From Diphasiastrum complanatum (Eukaryota; Streptophyta; Lycopodiopsida; Lycopodiales; Lycopodiaceae): a stretch of 64,000 nucleotides of DNA. Every line of letters begins with the position of its first letter. Within the stretch, counting starts at the first letter, position 1. The position numbers were made by a program, and so were the translations under genes. Location: positions 25,232,723 through 25,296,722 of the forward strand of contig CM055109.1 of NCBI GenBank assembly GCA_029204225.1. The letters run 5' to 3'. The notes beneath the pieces were generated by a model. It ran no database searches. It saw only the letters and a list, made by a program, of their open reading frames with translations, and had not been told where the DNA came from. Positions 21,784-34,024 of the stretch are shown one piece after another.

Positions 21784-23239
21784 ATGCATGGTTTGTGATG
21801 TAAAACAACCTACAATTTATCTACAACATTGAAAAGGACCTTGTCATCAAAAAACTAGCAAATCTTTTACCACAAGTCCTCCAACACTTTTGGATCAATG
21901 AAAAGGTGACTAGGTAAAATGCTAAACGATTAACATTGATACAAGAGCATATACAAAAGAAAATTGAATTGCAAATTTTTTTCTCTTGTTACAAAATTGC
22001 ATTTGCAAATTGAAACCAAGAAAGGGCCTATATTCCAGCAACGTTGTCGAACTTGCATTGCTTTTGAGTACACCCACCTTTGACATTTTTTTCAATCTAT
22101 GAACAAATTTGCAATGTTGCAATCAACATATGATTAGGGTATACTTTAGAATGCAATCAATATTTAGGTAGGCTATTGACAACACAGAATTAAAATCACA
22201 CATGTTCAAAGAATAAGCTGTTGAAACATTTTACACATACCATATGGACTTGATATTTAGCTTATTCGGATGCTCGTTTGGGGATACGCCTCATAGCATA
22301 CAACATGGCCACTAGGTTGTCTCATCGTTGTCTCCTAGTTGAGGTTGGTCTACTTTTGTGGCCTGAGTGATACAGTCATTGTCGGAGAATGTAGGATAAT
22401 CCATGAAATGGAAAGGTCGCACAATCGGATCGGAACGATTCTACTACTGTGCGAAGGCAGTGGTTGACAGATTTCCTCGGTGCGTGCACTACTACAATAG
22501 TAGGCGAACACAAGATATAGTTTAATTGCGTATATGAGGAAGTGAAAGAGTAGACAGTCAAAAAAACCAATTAGAGAGTCAGTGCCGCTTGCAACACTGA
22601 CAAAATTTGAACACAAAACCAGACATTAATTTATTTAGATTGAATGTATAGAATTACAAGTCAGATGATGTGGTGAGCACAAAACAATAGCGAGCGAAAC
22701 CACGTGCTCAGAAAGCTAACTACAATCTATAACAGCTATGAGCTTATTTTGACAATCAGTCTGAAAGAGGGGAATCAATGCTCAAAAGCATCTACCATGT
22801 CTGTCTTTGAGAAGTTGTCGTCTCAACATCTATGAACGCTCGAGCGTATATATAATCAGCCTATCTTGTCTGTGTTAGCATTGGCATAATTAATTGATTA
22901 CAATGATCAATTATATACAATTTTCATTTGTGCAGATGTATGTACAAGAAGATGGCATGGAGCCGTTGCGCTGTCTGAAATAGATCGTGGCTATTGTTGT
23001 CATTGTCCAAGTAGTTGCACACATTACAAGAAGTGGGCATGAGAAAGCTTTGACTATTCGGAGTCGAGCATGCCACTGCCGATAGTCAATTGGGTCGGGA
23101 TAGTTGCTTGACGGTCCTCAACGACAATCAATTGAGTCGATAAGTCAGAATCCCCGATGTTGATGTACTTCGAGGTCGGCCGTAGCAACAAAAGATAAGA
23201 GGACTTGGATCGATGAATGCTTGACTACTGGACTGAAAG
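21784..23239. other. Intergenic, nothing recognised
   Basis: Mixed sequence without a convincing frame or splice-compatible exon on either strand. The last few hundred bases should correspond to the missing 3' part of the copia remnant that begins at 23240, but no RT or RNase H motif is present. Confidence 0.4.
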
Positions 23240-25960
23240 TCACATTGTAGCCTTAGTTGAACATCTATTCTGGATGTAAGCTGCAATGGAAACAACTTCA
23301 GCCCAGAAGCTCTTAGGCAATGATGCTTGTGCCAGCATGCATTTAGCTGACTCGATCTTATACACCCACTTGCAGTCGACTATCTTTCTGTTTTCTGGCA
23401 GTGGCTCTAATGTCCATGCCTCGTTTCGCCTCATCGACTCCATCTCCTCTGACATTGCCTACTTCCAGAATTCTCCCTCTGGACTCTGAATAGCCTCTTG
23501 GTATGTTGCTGGCTCTTCTGTGAAGCTGCAGTATTCAAATTGCATGTCTTCGTTCCATTGAAGTGGTCTGGAGGTCTTCTTTGTCTTGTTGACCTTCGAG
23601 GTTCGTTTCATCACTGCTCAAACGTTTGTTGTTTGCGGGGTTGATCCTCTGCTTCTTGCTGCTCTGGAGTTTGCGGCTCTGCATTCCGATTTGATGTTTG
23701 TCCTCGATCTCCCTCTTGAATAGGCAGTAGTGTGAAGATCTCATGGCCTCTTTCGTCTTTCAGTCCAGAGAATGTGGACTCATCGAACTTCACATCTCTG
23801 CTCGCAACAACCTTCTTCGTGGTTGGGTTGTAGAGTTTGTACACATGTGTTCCGTTCGAGTAGCCGACCATGATTGTTTGCTCAGATTTGTCATCGAGCT
23901 TGCTCCTTTTTTCTTTGGGAATGTGCTTGTATGTTGCACATCCAAACACACGTACGTATGACAGATCAGGCTTTCTGCCTATCCACATTTCGTATGGTGT
24001 CTTGTTTTCCAGCGTTGTCGTTGTAGATCTGTTCTGTAGGTGTACAACTACAACTATTGCCTCAACCCAAAATTGACCTGGCAATTGAGCCTGTGCCATC
24101 ATGCATTTGGCTGCTTCAACTAGCCTTCTGTTTCTTCTTTCTGCCACACCGTTGTATTCTGGTGTGTATGCAGGAGTGAACTGGTGTTCTATCCCCTGTT
24201 CTTCGCAAAATCTTGAGAACTCTGTGCTTTTGTATTCACCTGTTGTCAGATCTAAGAATCTGTATCTTTTTCGAGGTGTGTCGCTCTGCAAATGCCACGA
24301 ACTTCTTGAAGGAATCAAACACTTCGGATTTCTTCTTTAAGTAGTAGATCATGGTCATCCGGCTGTAATCATCTATGAACGTCAAAAAGTATCTCAAACC
24401 TGAGAGCGAATCCATCTTCATCGGTCCACAGACATCAGAGTGGACGAGCTCAAGAACTTCCTTGGCTCTTCTTCCCTCATGCATGAATGGATTCCGATGT
24501 TGCTTGCCTTTCTGACAAGCTTCGTAGAACTCAGTTTCGGGCCTTGAAATCTTGAGACCTGTGACAATGTCTTTTCTGCTCATGTCGTATAGGCTCCGCA
24601 TGTTCAGATGATACATTCTCCTATGCTAGAGCTGATCTTCATTTTCTGATGCAGTCAATATGCTATCATAGTTGTTGACTATTTTTGCCTCGTAGAGATT
24701 TTCTTCTTTGCATCCGACCGTCAGCAACTTGTTTGTCGTCTTCTCGATCATACAGCAAGTGTTGCCATCGAACAAAACTCGAATGCCTAGATCTGCCATC
24801 TTGGAGACAGATAGCAGATCTTTTCTGAGTGAGGGCGCATAAAGTGCTCCTGGTAGCTCCACTTGGCCTGACAGTGTTCGCAGCTATAGAGTGCCGATGC
24901 CTTTGACATCGTGTCTGCTCCCATCACCTAGAATCACTACTATGTTGTTTTCGAGTTCGCGAAAGTCGATCAAGACCTTCTTGTTGCAGGTTATGTGTGA
25001 TGTTGCTCCTGAATCAATGACTACATCGTAGTCGTGTTCAGAGTAGCTTGTTGAAGCTTCATCGAGTATCGTGAAAGCTTCATCACCTCTTTCAGCATCC
25101 TTTGATGACTCTGCAACGTTTGCTTTTTCAGCTTTGTTTTTTCTTTTTGAGTTGAATCTACAATCGTATGCAGAATGCTCTTTTTTCTTGCAGTGCATGC
25201 AAGGTATTGCTGGATTAAACCAGCATTTGTTGGCTATATGGCTTGGTTTGTGGCAGTGATCGTAGGAAGAAGATTGCTGATTCGAGGACTTCGTCTTCTC
25301 GAATCTTGGCTTGCTTTTGTTTTTCTTCTACCCCTTCGTGAAGAGAGCTTTCTCTTGATCATTGCTTCCCTCTCCTTCGTCTCTCATCAGCGACAAGACT
25401 GACTGCTTTTTCGAATGTCATATCTGGTAGACTCAGTATGAGCATTCTCAGCGGCTGATAAAACGTCGGTAGAGATTTCATGAAGTACATCAACTGTTGT
25501 GGTGCTGGGACCTGGTGCTCTTGTCCTGATGCAGCGAGTTGAGCGAAGATCGTTCTGATCTTCTCAACGTGCTGATCCAACTGGTTGCCATCCCACCGTA
25601 TGGATTGCAGCTGATTGTGAAGGTGCATGACTAAAGCTGTAGTCCTCACTTCATACTTATGCTTCAATCTTTCCCACGTTGCATGGCTGCTTTCGCAGTC
25701 TTCAATCTGCATGAGTAGATTTTTATTTATGGATGAAACGATGATCGCCATTGCGCGCTCATCTTTTTTGATCCATTCAGCTCTCCTCGGGTCTCCCTCT
25801 GGAGGTTGCACCTCTAAGAGCTCGGTCACCGACCAGATGCCTTCACCCTTCAAAAGCGTTTTGATTTTGAATTTCCAGATTCTGCGCCATCGAGACTGAT
25901 TGCTATTCTTGTCTGGATTGTTGTAGCCATATTGTGTTGTCTGGAAGAATCACTGCTGGG
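23240..25960 (-). pseudogene. Copia gag-integrase remnant, RT lost
   Basis: From high to low coordinate: gag (25960-25359; WKFKIKTLLKGEGIWSV), a knuckle region near 25200 (CMHCKKKEHSAYDC), protease (DVVIDSGATSHIT at about 25030), integrase start (LVHSDVCGPMKMDSL at about 24430), and integrase core (TPAYTPEYNGVAERRNR at about 24190, then VFGCATYKHIPKEKRSK). The beginning of RT follows (AWTLEPLPENRKIVDCKWV, 23455-23350). There the frame runs directly into a second integrase-like piece (MLAQASLPKSFWAEV), so RT is replaced by a duplicated integrase segment. Frameshifts occur near 24240, 24620 and 24870. The 5' LTR follows at 25999. It is dead. Confidence 0.85.
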
Positions 25961-25982
25961 ATATCAGTAGTGATAACCTGTG

Positions 25983-25995
25983 GGCTCTGATACCA
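25983..25995 (-). promoter_or_regulatory. Primer-binding site, initiator tRNA-Met
   Basis: The minus strand carries TGGTATCAGAGCC a few bases inside the LTR at 25999-26798, marking that LTR as the 5' LTR of the copia remnant. Confidence 0.85.
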
Positions 25996-25998
25996 TAT

Positions 25999-26330
25999 TG
26001 CGGAAGCGAGGCTATTTTCTATTTCGTCTTCGTCTTCTTACTCACGAACAATTTTGTGTCTTTGAATCTTCTTTTTGTGCGAAAGTTGTTTATAGGATCC
26101 CAGACACGCGACTACACATCATAGGACAAATTGTATTCTAGCAATCAAGATAAAATGACAGCACAAGACAGGGAGATGCACGAAAATAGAGCGACTGTAT
26201 TACAGTTCAATTTTTAGAGCGAGATTGTCAGTGTCTCGCTCGTTGGACGGAATGACATTCTGCTCTTTCGCTGTGTTCTGCTCGTTGGCAGACTTTCATG
26301 CACAGCTATAGGTTCTAGTATTTTCTTTCT

Positions 26331-26411
<81 letters not shown>

Positions 26412-26798
26412 GATCTCTCTATTCATTCTATTTTTTATGATCCAGAGAGGATCGTTTTTACCTCCACAGTGTGGAGCTTACAAGATGGCTAAACGTAGAA
26501 TCACAAGACTAGTTAATGTCAATTAACTAGTTAGTTAGTGTTCGTTGTTGCCATTCGTTTCAGCTAAGCGTGAAGTCTATGACTCCAAGCTCGTTGAGCT
26601 GCCAGCTGGCAGCGCGAAGGATTCCTCTCGTCTCTTTCATAGTTTTTCGTTTCTGAATGTGAGTTTACGATTCACGAATGATTTGCAAATTGTTCGTGTT
26701 TCGAGTCAAGGGACGTTGACTGTCGCGAATTGTTCTCGTTCAACCTTCGCTTCGAGTTTGTGCTGCGACAAAGTTGCAGGAGTTCACCATTTCTGACA
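25999..26798 (-). repeat. 5' LTR of copia remnant, with expanded (CT)n
   Basis: About 800 bp, starting TGCGGAAGCG and ending TTCTGACA. It is colinear with the LTR at 62169-62930, with high similarity by eye. The main difference is a (CT) tract at 26332-26406, far longer here (about 75 bp) than in the other copy (about 15 bp at 62517-62532). Confidence 0.88.
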
Positions 26799-27241
26799 AT
26801 TCAAGTAGACTGTAAAAACAGCAAAGTGAATGAAAAGCATAGCAAAGGATCACTTACCGAAAGGTATGCTTTTGATGATCTCCTGCACATAGATGGGCGT
26901 CATTGATCAAGCTTCTTTAGAAGTACTAAGAAAATATGCAAAAGAGGAAGATGAGGAGTGGTGGGAATGTGGACATAAACCACCTTTCGATAGTTCCTCT
27001 CCTCACCCTTCACGTAAGACATGAGGTTAGGCAACCCCATCCAACACATGCCTTGTGGAGGAGGTAACTGATTTCGTCCGTAGGATACTTTAGGATATAT
27101 CTTGACCGACCAAACTCAAAGTAAAATTTGGAGGATTTTTTTTAACATTTTTTAGTGCAAGACCCCATGGTTTAAATGACTTGAATATCACCCAACAAAA
27201 AGAGATTAATGAATGTTATGTAATGTAATTGAGTACCATTC

Positions 27242-27326
<85 letters not shown>

Positions 27327-27527
27327 AATGTTTTGTGCCAAAAAGGTACATTATGACTAAAACAAGTGCATATGTTTTTTCCTCCGTGGTTGGATTTACG
27401 GTCGTTCTTGTCACTCACCAAATTTCCTTGGACTGATGGTGGCCAATGTAGTCAATCATAAATAGATCCCTGCCATGTCATCTGCCACAGTGGCAAGTGG
27501 ACTTAATGTGAAAATGGAGGAATGCAC
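26799..27527. other. Intergenic with (GA)40 tract
   Basis: No gene. A pure (GA)n tract occupies 27244-27322. The last 8 bases (GAATGCAC, 27520-27527) are the left target duplication of the element at 27528. Confidence 0.7.
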
Positions 27528-28071
27528 CAGTGTTGGGTGCGTATATAGGTACCCGGGTGATATCAACAATAGTATCGTGGACTCATACCTGCCCGGTATG
27601 TGATTTTGTGATACTACTACCCGACCCGACCTAGTTTTAGCCAGTCAATGCACATATCGATACCCAGATTAGGGGCAAAAAATTCGAATTTAACATGGTA
27701 TCAATATAGTGTCCATTTTTAGTCAGTTTTCAAAATTTACATATGTACTAAATACTATTCATGGTGAAAGACTGGTGGGCAACAACAAAGTATTGGCCTT
27801 TAATCATATGCATATTACATTTAAAAAGGTCATGCTTTTCATTAAATGCATACTACCCTTTATAAGATGACAAATTTTAGAAAACAATTATATACTCATA
27901 TCCGGGTTTAGACTCGGCCGGTATCACCCCTGCAATACCCAAGTCGGTTGATACCAACCACCAATTTACAAAACATGTTGATATTGATACCCGACTGGTA
28001 TCAAATTTTTCAAAAAAGTATAATACCCGGACCCAAATAGTATTAAAAATATCAATACCCGCTCGACACTG
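27528..28071. mobile_element. Non-autonomous hAT element (MITE-like)
   Basis: A 544-bp element bounded by inverted termini starting CAGTGTTGGGTG (left) and CAGTGTCGAGCGGG (right, reversed). The 8-bp sequence GAATGCAC lies directly outside both ends as a perfect target duplication, which is the hAT signature. Inside are many ACCCG/CGGGT motifs (near 27557, 27592, 27620, 27900, 27988 and 28025), likely subterminal binding repeats. No transposase is encoded. It sits about 680 bp beyond the 3' end of the photolyase gene. Confidence 0.9.
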
Positions 28072-28753
28072 GAATGCACCATTGAACATGGATAGAATTG
28101 GATGATGATGTCAAACAAGAATTGCAATATTAATGAAGCAAGAATGGTAAGAAACAATTTTTTTTTTAATTTGGCTAACTAGATGAAGTTCAAATCTAGC
28201 CAAGTCATCATTTAAAAAGCAAAAATTTGCTAACAAGATCATCCCATGGAAAGAGCTAAAATTTCAAAAATAACATAAGATCATGTCCATTGTATGCTAT
28301 GCTAAAAAAGTAATCATCCCTCCAAAAATACATGATACTATTTTATAATGCACATATCTTATATGCATGAATGTAAGCCATAATCAAGAGTCAATTTAAA
28401 GGAAAAATAAATTTGACATTTTGAAAAATAAACAGCAAAACAATTGAAATTTTTGCTATTTTAAAATTTCTGATAAAATGTGAGAAAAATATTTTTTCAT
28501 GATGGACTTCTTAAAAATTTATTGTAACTAAACCTCAACCACTCTCTCACTAGAAAGTGAAGAATCACAACAATATTTTGACAAGAATTTCCAGACATTT
28601 GTTCTCAAGTTGACTACTTGTATAAAATATGCATCACAAACCACTATGAATATCCAACAAGGCCTCTTCTTTAACCCACTAGTCATGTCTATTTCACCTC
28701 TTTGTGAACTATATCAGTGTTCATCAGCAAAATTGGAAATGGATGTATGCTTG
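28072..28753. other. 3' flank of the photolyase gene
   Basis: AT-rich. The first ~150 bases downstream of the stop codon (28753 downward) should hold the 3' UTR and poly(A) site. I see no canonical AATAAA that I would assign with confidence. Confidence 0.4.
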
Positions 28754-28968
28754 TTATTTATATTCAGTTAACTTGGACTGCCTCTGCCTTTTTACACTGG
28801 GACTGCTCTTTGAATTCCTAATCACATTGAAATTTCCTGATTGTCCAAATTTTACCTTCAGCAAATCCAACTGTTCTGCAGTTGGTTTGCCAGTGGCATC
28901 CTTGTTGAGCTGGTATGCGGCAGCCATGCACTCTCGACAAGCCTTGTTGGCCACAACATGGTCCACTA
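28754..28968 (-). CDS. UVR3: UVR3 exon 14 (last)
   Basis: 71 codons including the TAA stop. It contains [16 protein letters not shown] and a basic, Ser/Lys-rich C-terminus ([16 protein letters not shown]) that could act as a nuclear localisation signal. Acceptor CTTTGCAG. Confidence 0.93.
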
Positions 28969-31479
28969 CTGCAAAGATGATTTAGCATACCCTTGATAAG
29001 GTAGTAGCTTTTACTGCGGAATTGAAGTACCATAAAATTATCCCAGTATATATAACCAGCAAATCATAAAAGTGAAAAGCATCATATAGAATCAACAAAT
29101 ATGCCTCATAACCTACTTGGATAGGGATAGTCTTTTCCGATTATACAATTTGCATTCTTCTGAACTTCATCTGGTGCCTTCCATGGTGCATAAATGTACT
29201 GCTTGGGAATATCTAAGCAGAAAAACTCACCAAATTGATTATAGAATTCTTCAGAACTTAAATATGAAATAAACAGCTGGATCGAGTCTGTGCACAAAAA
29301 TAACATGTTTAAGCTGACCATGATTACAATGCAAAGACTTAAAAGACAGGTAGCTGGCTTAATAGCAACACTAACAACCTTGTAAAACAGGTAGAAAGTA
29401 CTTCACAAATTTGCCTTCGGGGTCATATTTCTGTCCAAAAGTAATAGGCGAATATATTCGGTGATACTGCACAACTCAAGCCAAATCGAGATTTTAATGC
29501 AATATCTGCTCTGAAACTTTTAGCTACCAATAATGCTTCTTGGTTTCCAAGGGGAGGCCGAACCTGGGACCAAAGAAACTTTTAGCTACCAATAATGAAA
29601 CAATAGTGCGCAAAAAGACATGACCATTTCACAATTATTGAAATTTTCACAATACCAGCTATGTAAGATTCCACTTGTAAGTGATAATGTGGCTCAAGCC
29701 ACGTGTCTAGATGCTTAGCCCTATGCTTGTAAATTCCTCACACAAGGTCTTTTGGCATCTTTGCAAGTGAGTACAAAATGTACATTAGCTTTGTAGAGAA
29801 TTAGCATGTTTTACATTGCTAAGGGATCTCAAGATCTCGAAGTCAAACCTAGGGATAATGGCCTATTTTAGGGTATTGACTTTAGGTTTAGGTCATCCAT
29901 GGTTGAAGGGTGCCCCAAAACCCCAAATCCGAGATGGACATGTATATATATCTATGAGATTTTGTCATTCGAATTTGATGGAAAATCAAGATCTTTCACT
30001 TCCAAATACATTGTTTTTGTGTGGCGAGTTCTAGTATTAATTTGTGAGTGATCTTAAGCATTACTTGCATTGATTGGAAGGTATTAAACTCGTTTACAGG
30101 TCGGCCAAGCTTGCTGTAGCATCAGATCATGTTTTGGATCAAATCTATGTGCCAATTGTGGAGTTAAATGCCAAGCTAAGCTAGTTTTGTCTTACTAGTC
30201 TTGATTCTAGCTCATAGTTGGATCTAGATCAATCAAATGTGCATTCTCCATTTCTTTTAGCTTTGATTGGGATTCATTTTGCTGCTAAAATTTGACAACA
30301 ACGAACTGAAACATAGCAAGAACTATAAAGCTGGATGAATGGTAAAATTATAATTGTCTACCTGTGCAAAAAACGCCGAAGCAGAAAGCCATAACCAGTT
30401 ACCATTGTTAATGGACCAGTCGTCGTCAATTAATAGTCTGTCAAAGACATCACGGCCTTTCTCCCAATGCACAAACTGCAAGCATTCAAAAACACTTATC
30501 TTGTTACTTAATGCATGCAATCACATACATTATCATGTATCAAAAAAATCTGATTTTAAGGAAAAGCAGAAACCTGATGGAGGGGAATACTAAATCAGGA
30601 ATTACCATATCCCCCCGAGTAAGGAAGCAAGCAACAGCATGTCGAGCGAGGTGGTGCATCCATCCCCATTTCCTCAGCTTCAAGAATACCCATTGCAAAT
30701 AATTCTAGATCACTACTGAATCTTATTGACACAGAAATTTATGTGACAGATTGTGCAGCAAGACATGCAGAAAAGTTAAATTTTTATTTTAGAGCACTTT
30801 TGGTAGCAAGCAATCCAATCGCAGAAGAAACATTTGTGCATGGTCAACGTTGAGCCTGAAAGTTGAAAGAAATTAGATCGCAAGGTGTTGCAGCATGTAT
30901 CGATTCTCGAAGAAGACAAACTTGAATAGGTTGCCAGTGCAATAGAAAATGCTCAAAACCAACTACAAAATAACACAGCTACAATCAGCTAAATAAAATC
31001 AAGATAACAAGAAACAAGATGCGTGAGATGAAAACATGCTAGTCTTACATGGTCCTCTATTTTGATTGGCACATAATGATCACCAATTGTTCCAGCCTAT
31101 GGCTAGGAAATATATTGCTAAATATGAAGCTTTCTATAGATTTGCAACATATGTTGTGTGCAAAGCTGCCACAATATATTGGCCATGCCTGCAAAGGCAA
31201 TACTATGTGTTGAGGTCGGTCAATAGAGTTTCGAAAAAAGTCCACGTTAAAGGATATTATGTAGTGGTGGTCTTAATTTTGAAGGCTTAAACTTTAGTTG
31301 AGGCCCGAGGGCTATAGTAACATGCATCTGTTGCCATTTAAATTTTAGTACAAAGTCATGCAAACAATGTTATTTCGGTTTGCATGAGCCATAAGTACGA
31401 AGTCATGCAAAAGCAAAAGCTATTTTGGTTTACATGAGCCATAAGCAAAAGAAAAATCTATAGTGGCTATGTACTAGTA

Positions 31480-31541
<62 letters not shown>

Positions 31542-33670
31542 TCGGAGGGTGAACGAATAGCAGTAGCTAGTAGCTTGTCCAGGCTAGGGATTTCTTTGCT
31601 TTCTTTACTAATAATATCTAGATTGTCATAAGTTCATGATTTTGATACTATTAGCGTTCTTGATGTTAGAATGCCTCTGCTGTAGTAGCTGGATCTCTCA
31701 TGTCATTCAAGCAGTCTTCCTTGATGTCAACAGATGACATAGTGAAGGCTTATGCTATCATCCTTCTCAATCCAGAACTCCATCCAAGAGTCACCGCCCT
31801 TTAACAAGATAGTGGCATGATTGATGCTTCGGTCAGCTTCTAAATATACTGATAGCGATGGTGATCCAGTGGCCTATTGATCTTTGACATGTGCATTTCC
31901 ACAAATACACTTCGATACACTCTCTTTTGACATCTTTGGACACTTCGGTTTCTCGACATCGTTTATCCACTTCCTCTTCAGCCCATGACACTCATTTCAT
32001 GTTTATCGCATCTTCTGCTAAGCATCCCTTATTTTGCAGCAGGTTATGAACAGTGTCACAATTTTTAATTGCATTTGTCATGTAATCCTACGACGAACTA
32101 CTCTACGCATGAAACAGATGTCAAACACACCTCCTTTTATGCAATTCAACCACACATGAACAGATTCAACATTCCATGCAAATTCAGAAGAAGATCATTG
32201 CTTCAGTGCATAACAATCTGCATATGATGCATTCCACATCAACTAAATTCAATGCTCCCACACAGTTGTGGAATCCAAGATATTCTTTTCCCATTATCCT
32301 TATGAACTTGTAATAGTTTTCTCTGCTCAAGGCTTTGAAGTTTTGGTAGACGATATGCTATGAAATATTGCAATCCTGTAATTGTACTTCACCTTTTCCA
32401 CTGTTTGACTTAAGATATTGTATCTGTATATATAATTGCTCCTTCTATGAAAAAGATCATTTAAGAAATACATTCCTTGGCAATTTTTGGCTTGTTTTAG
32501 AATATCTTGACTTTTCTTCTGATGATCTATATTAAAGATTGTGAAGGCACTACTTGCTGCATGGTAGGATTGCCTATCTTGCGATGTTTTGTAGTTTTGT
32601 TATTCTCAACTATTCTATCAGCCAGTTAAGGTGTCTTTCTTGTATGCTTATGAAAGCAAGGCATAGGGCATGTTTTTGTACTTGAGAAATCCTCCAATCT
32701 TACTTGCCTACTTCTGATTCCCCCCTCTTTGCAGCCATGTCTTGGCAGCATATGCTTCAGTCCTGCGAGAATCCGAGGATGCTCAGCTCTTTTCACAGTA
32801 GCTCTCCTATACATGGATCATTAACTCCACTATCAGCTTTAATGAGCAAAAAATCTTTCTCTTTTATGTAAAGAGTATAGACCATAGAACCCACGGTTCC
32901 CCTGAGTCCTGGGAACCGTGGAAGGAACCGTACCACAGTTCCTTAAACTGTACCTTGAAACATGGTACAGTTCATCTAAATAATTAATTAATTAATTTCC
33001 CCCCTCTTTTAGTATGTACTGTTTTTTGTTTTTTGTTTTTTATAAAAGTGCAGATCAAGTAGGAGTCAACGAACATGAGAAGTAGGAGTCATGACTGTTA
33101 GAGCATCACAGTACTGACCTGTTTCACTATGAAAAGCATCACAGTACTGACCTGTTTCCAGACATCACTTTTTGGCATTTTCCTGGTATTTTTTTGGCAT
33201 TTTTATGGCAGTTTTTTGGGCTATTTTTGGGAGTGGGACAAAAAAAAATTAATTAATTAATCAATTAATTGATTTATTACCTATACGGTTCACCACGGTT
33301 CCAGGTTAAAATTTCTGAGAACCGTACGGTTCACTGAACCGTGGTGAACCGCAAACGCTTCATTGATTCTATGGACTCAACTATACTTTCCATGTAGAAA
33401 AAGTAAATTATATTCATAATATCAGACATGAGGGTCCGGGCCGGAATGCCCGCGTCCGACGCCCGGACCCGCACGCGGGGTCAGACGCGTCCTTTTTTTT
33501 TTTAATTTTTTTTTTTTTGCTGGACGCGTCCAAACCCTGGACACGTTTTTAAAAAAAAAGAAAAAGGAAAAAAAAAAGGCGCGGGCACTTCGGAACAGTC
33601 CGCAGAAGCCTGAAGCCCGAGAGGAGAGAAAGAGGGCGGGAGAGGGAGAGAGAGAGTGAATGAGGGAGAG

Positions 33671-33702
<32 letters not shown>

Positions 33703-33990
33703 CTGTTGTGTTTGTGTGTGTGTGTGATGAGTTGTGTGTGTGTGTGTGTGATGATTGTTGAGCATATAGATGTGTGTGTACGGCGATTTGTGTGTGAGAG
33801 AGAGAGAGAGAGGAAGAGACAGAGAGTGTGAGGGACGGAGAGAGAGAGGATGTGTATGTATATGCACGCGTGTACGAGACATGGTGTGTGTGTGTGAGCT
33901 TAGGATTTAGGGTTTAGGGTTTAGGATTTAGAGTTTAGGGTTTAGGATGGGAGAGAGATGTTGGATTTGCGTGCTTCTGTGTGTGTGCGC

Positions 33991-34024
<34 letters not shown>

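Noticed and set aside
26214-26426. Arg-Glu repeat frame
   Set aside because: Translation of the expanded (CT)n tract in an LTR.
33502-33882. Ser/Leu- and His/Thr-rich frames
   Set aside because: Translations of (GA)n and (GT)n tracts.
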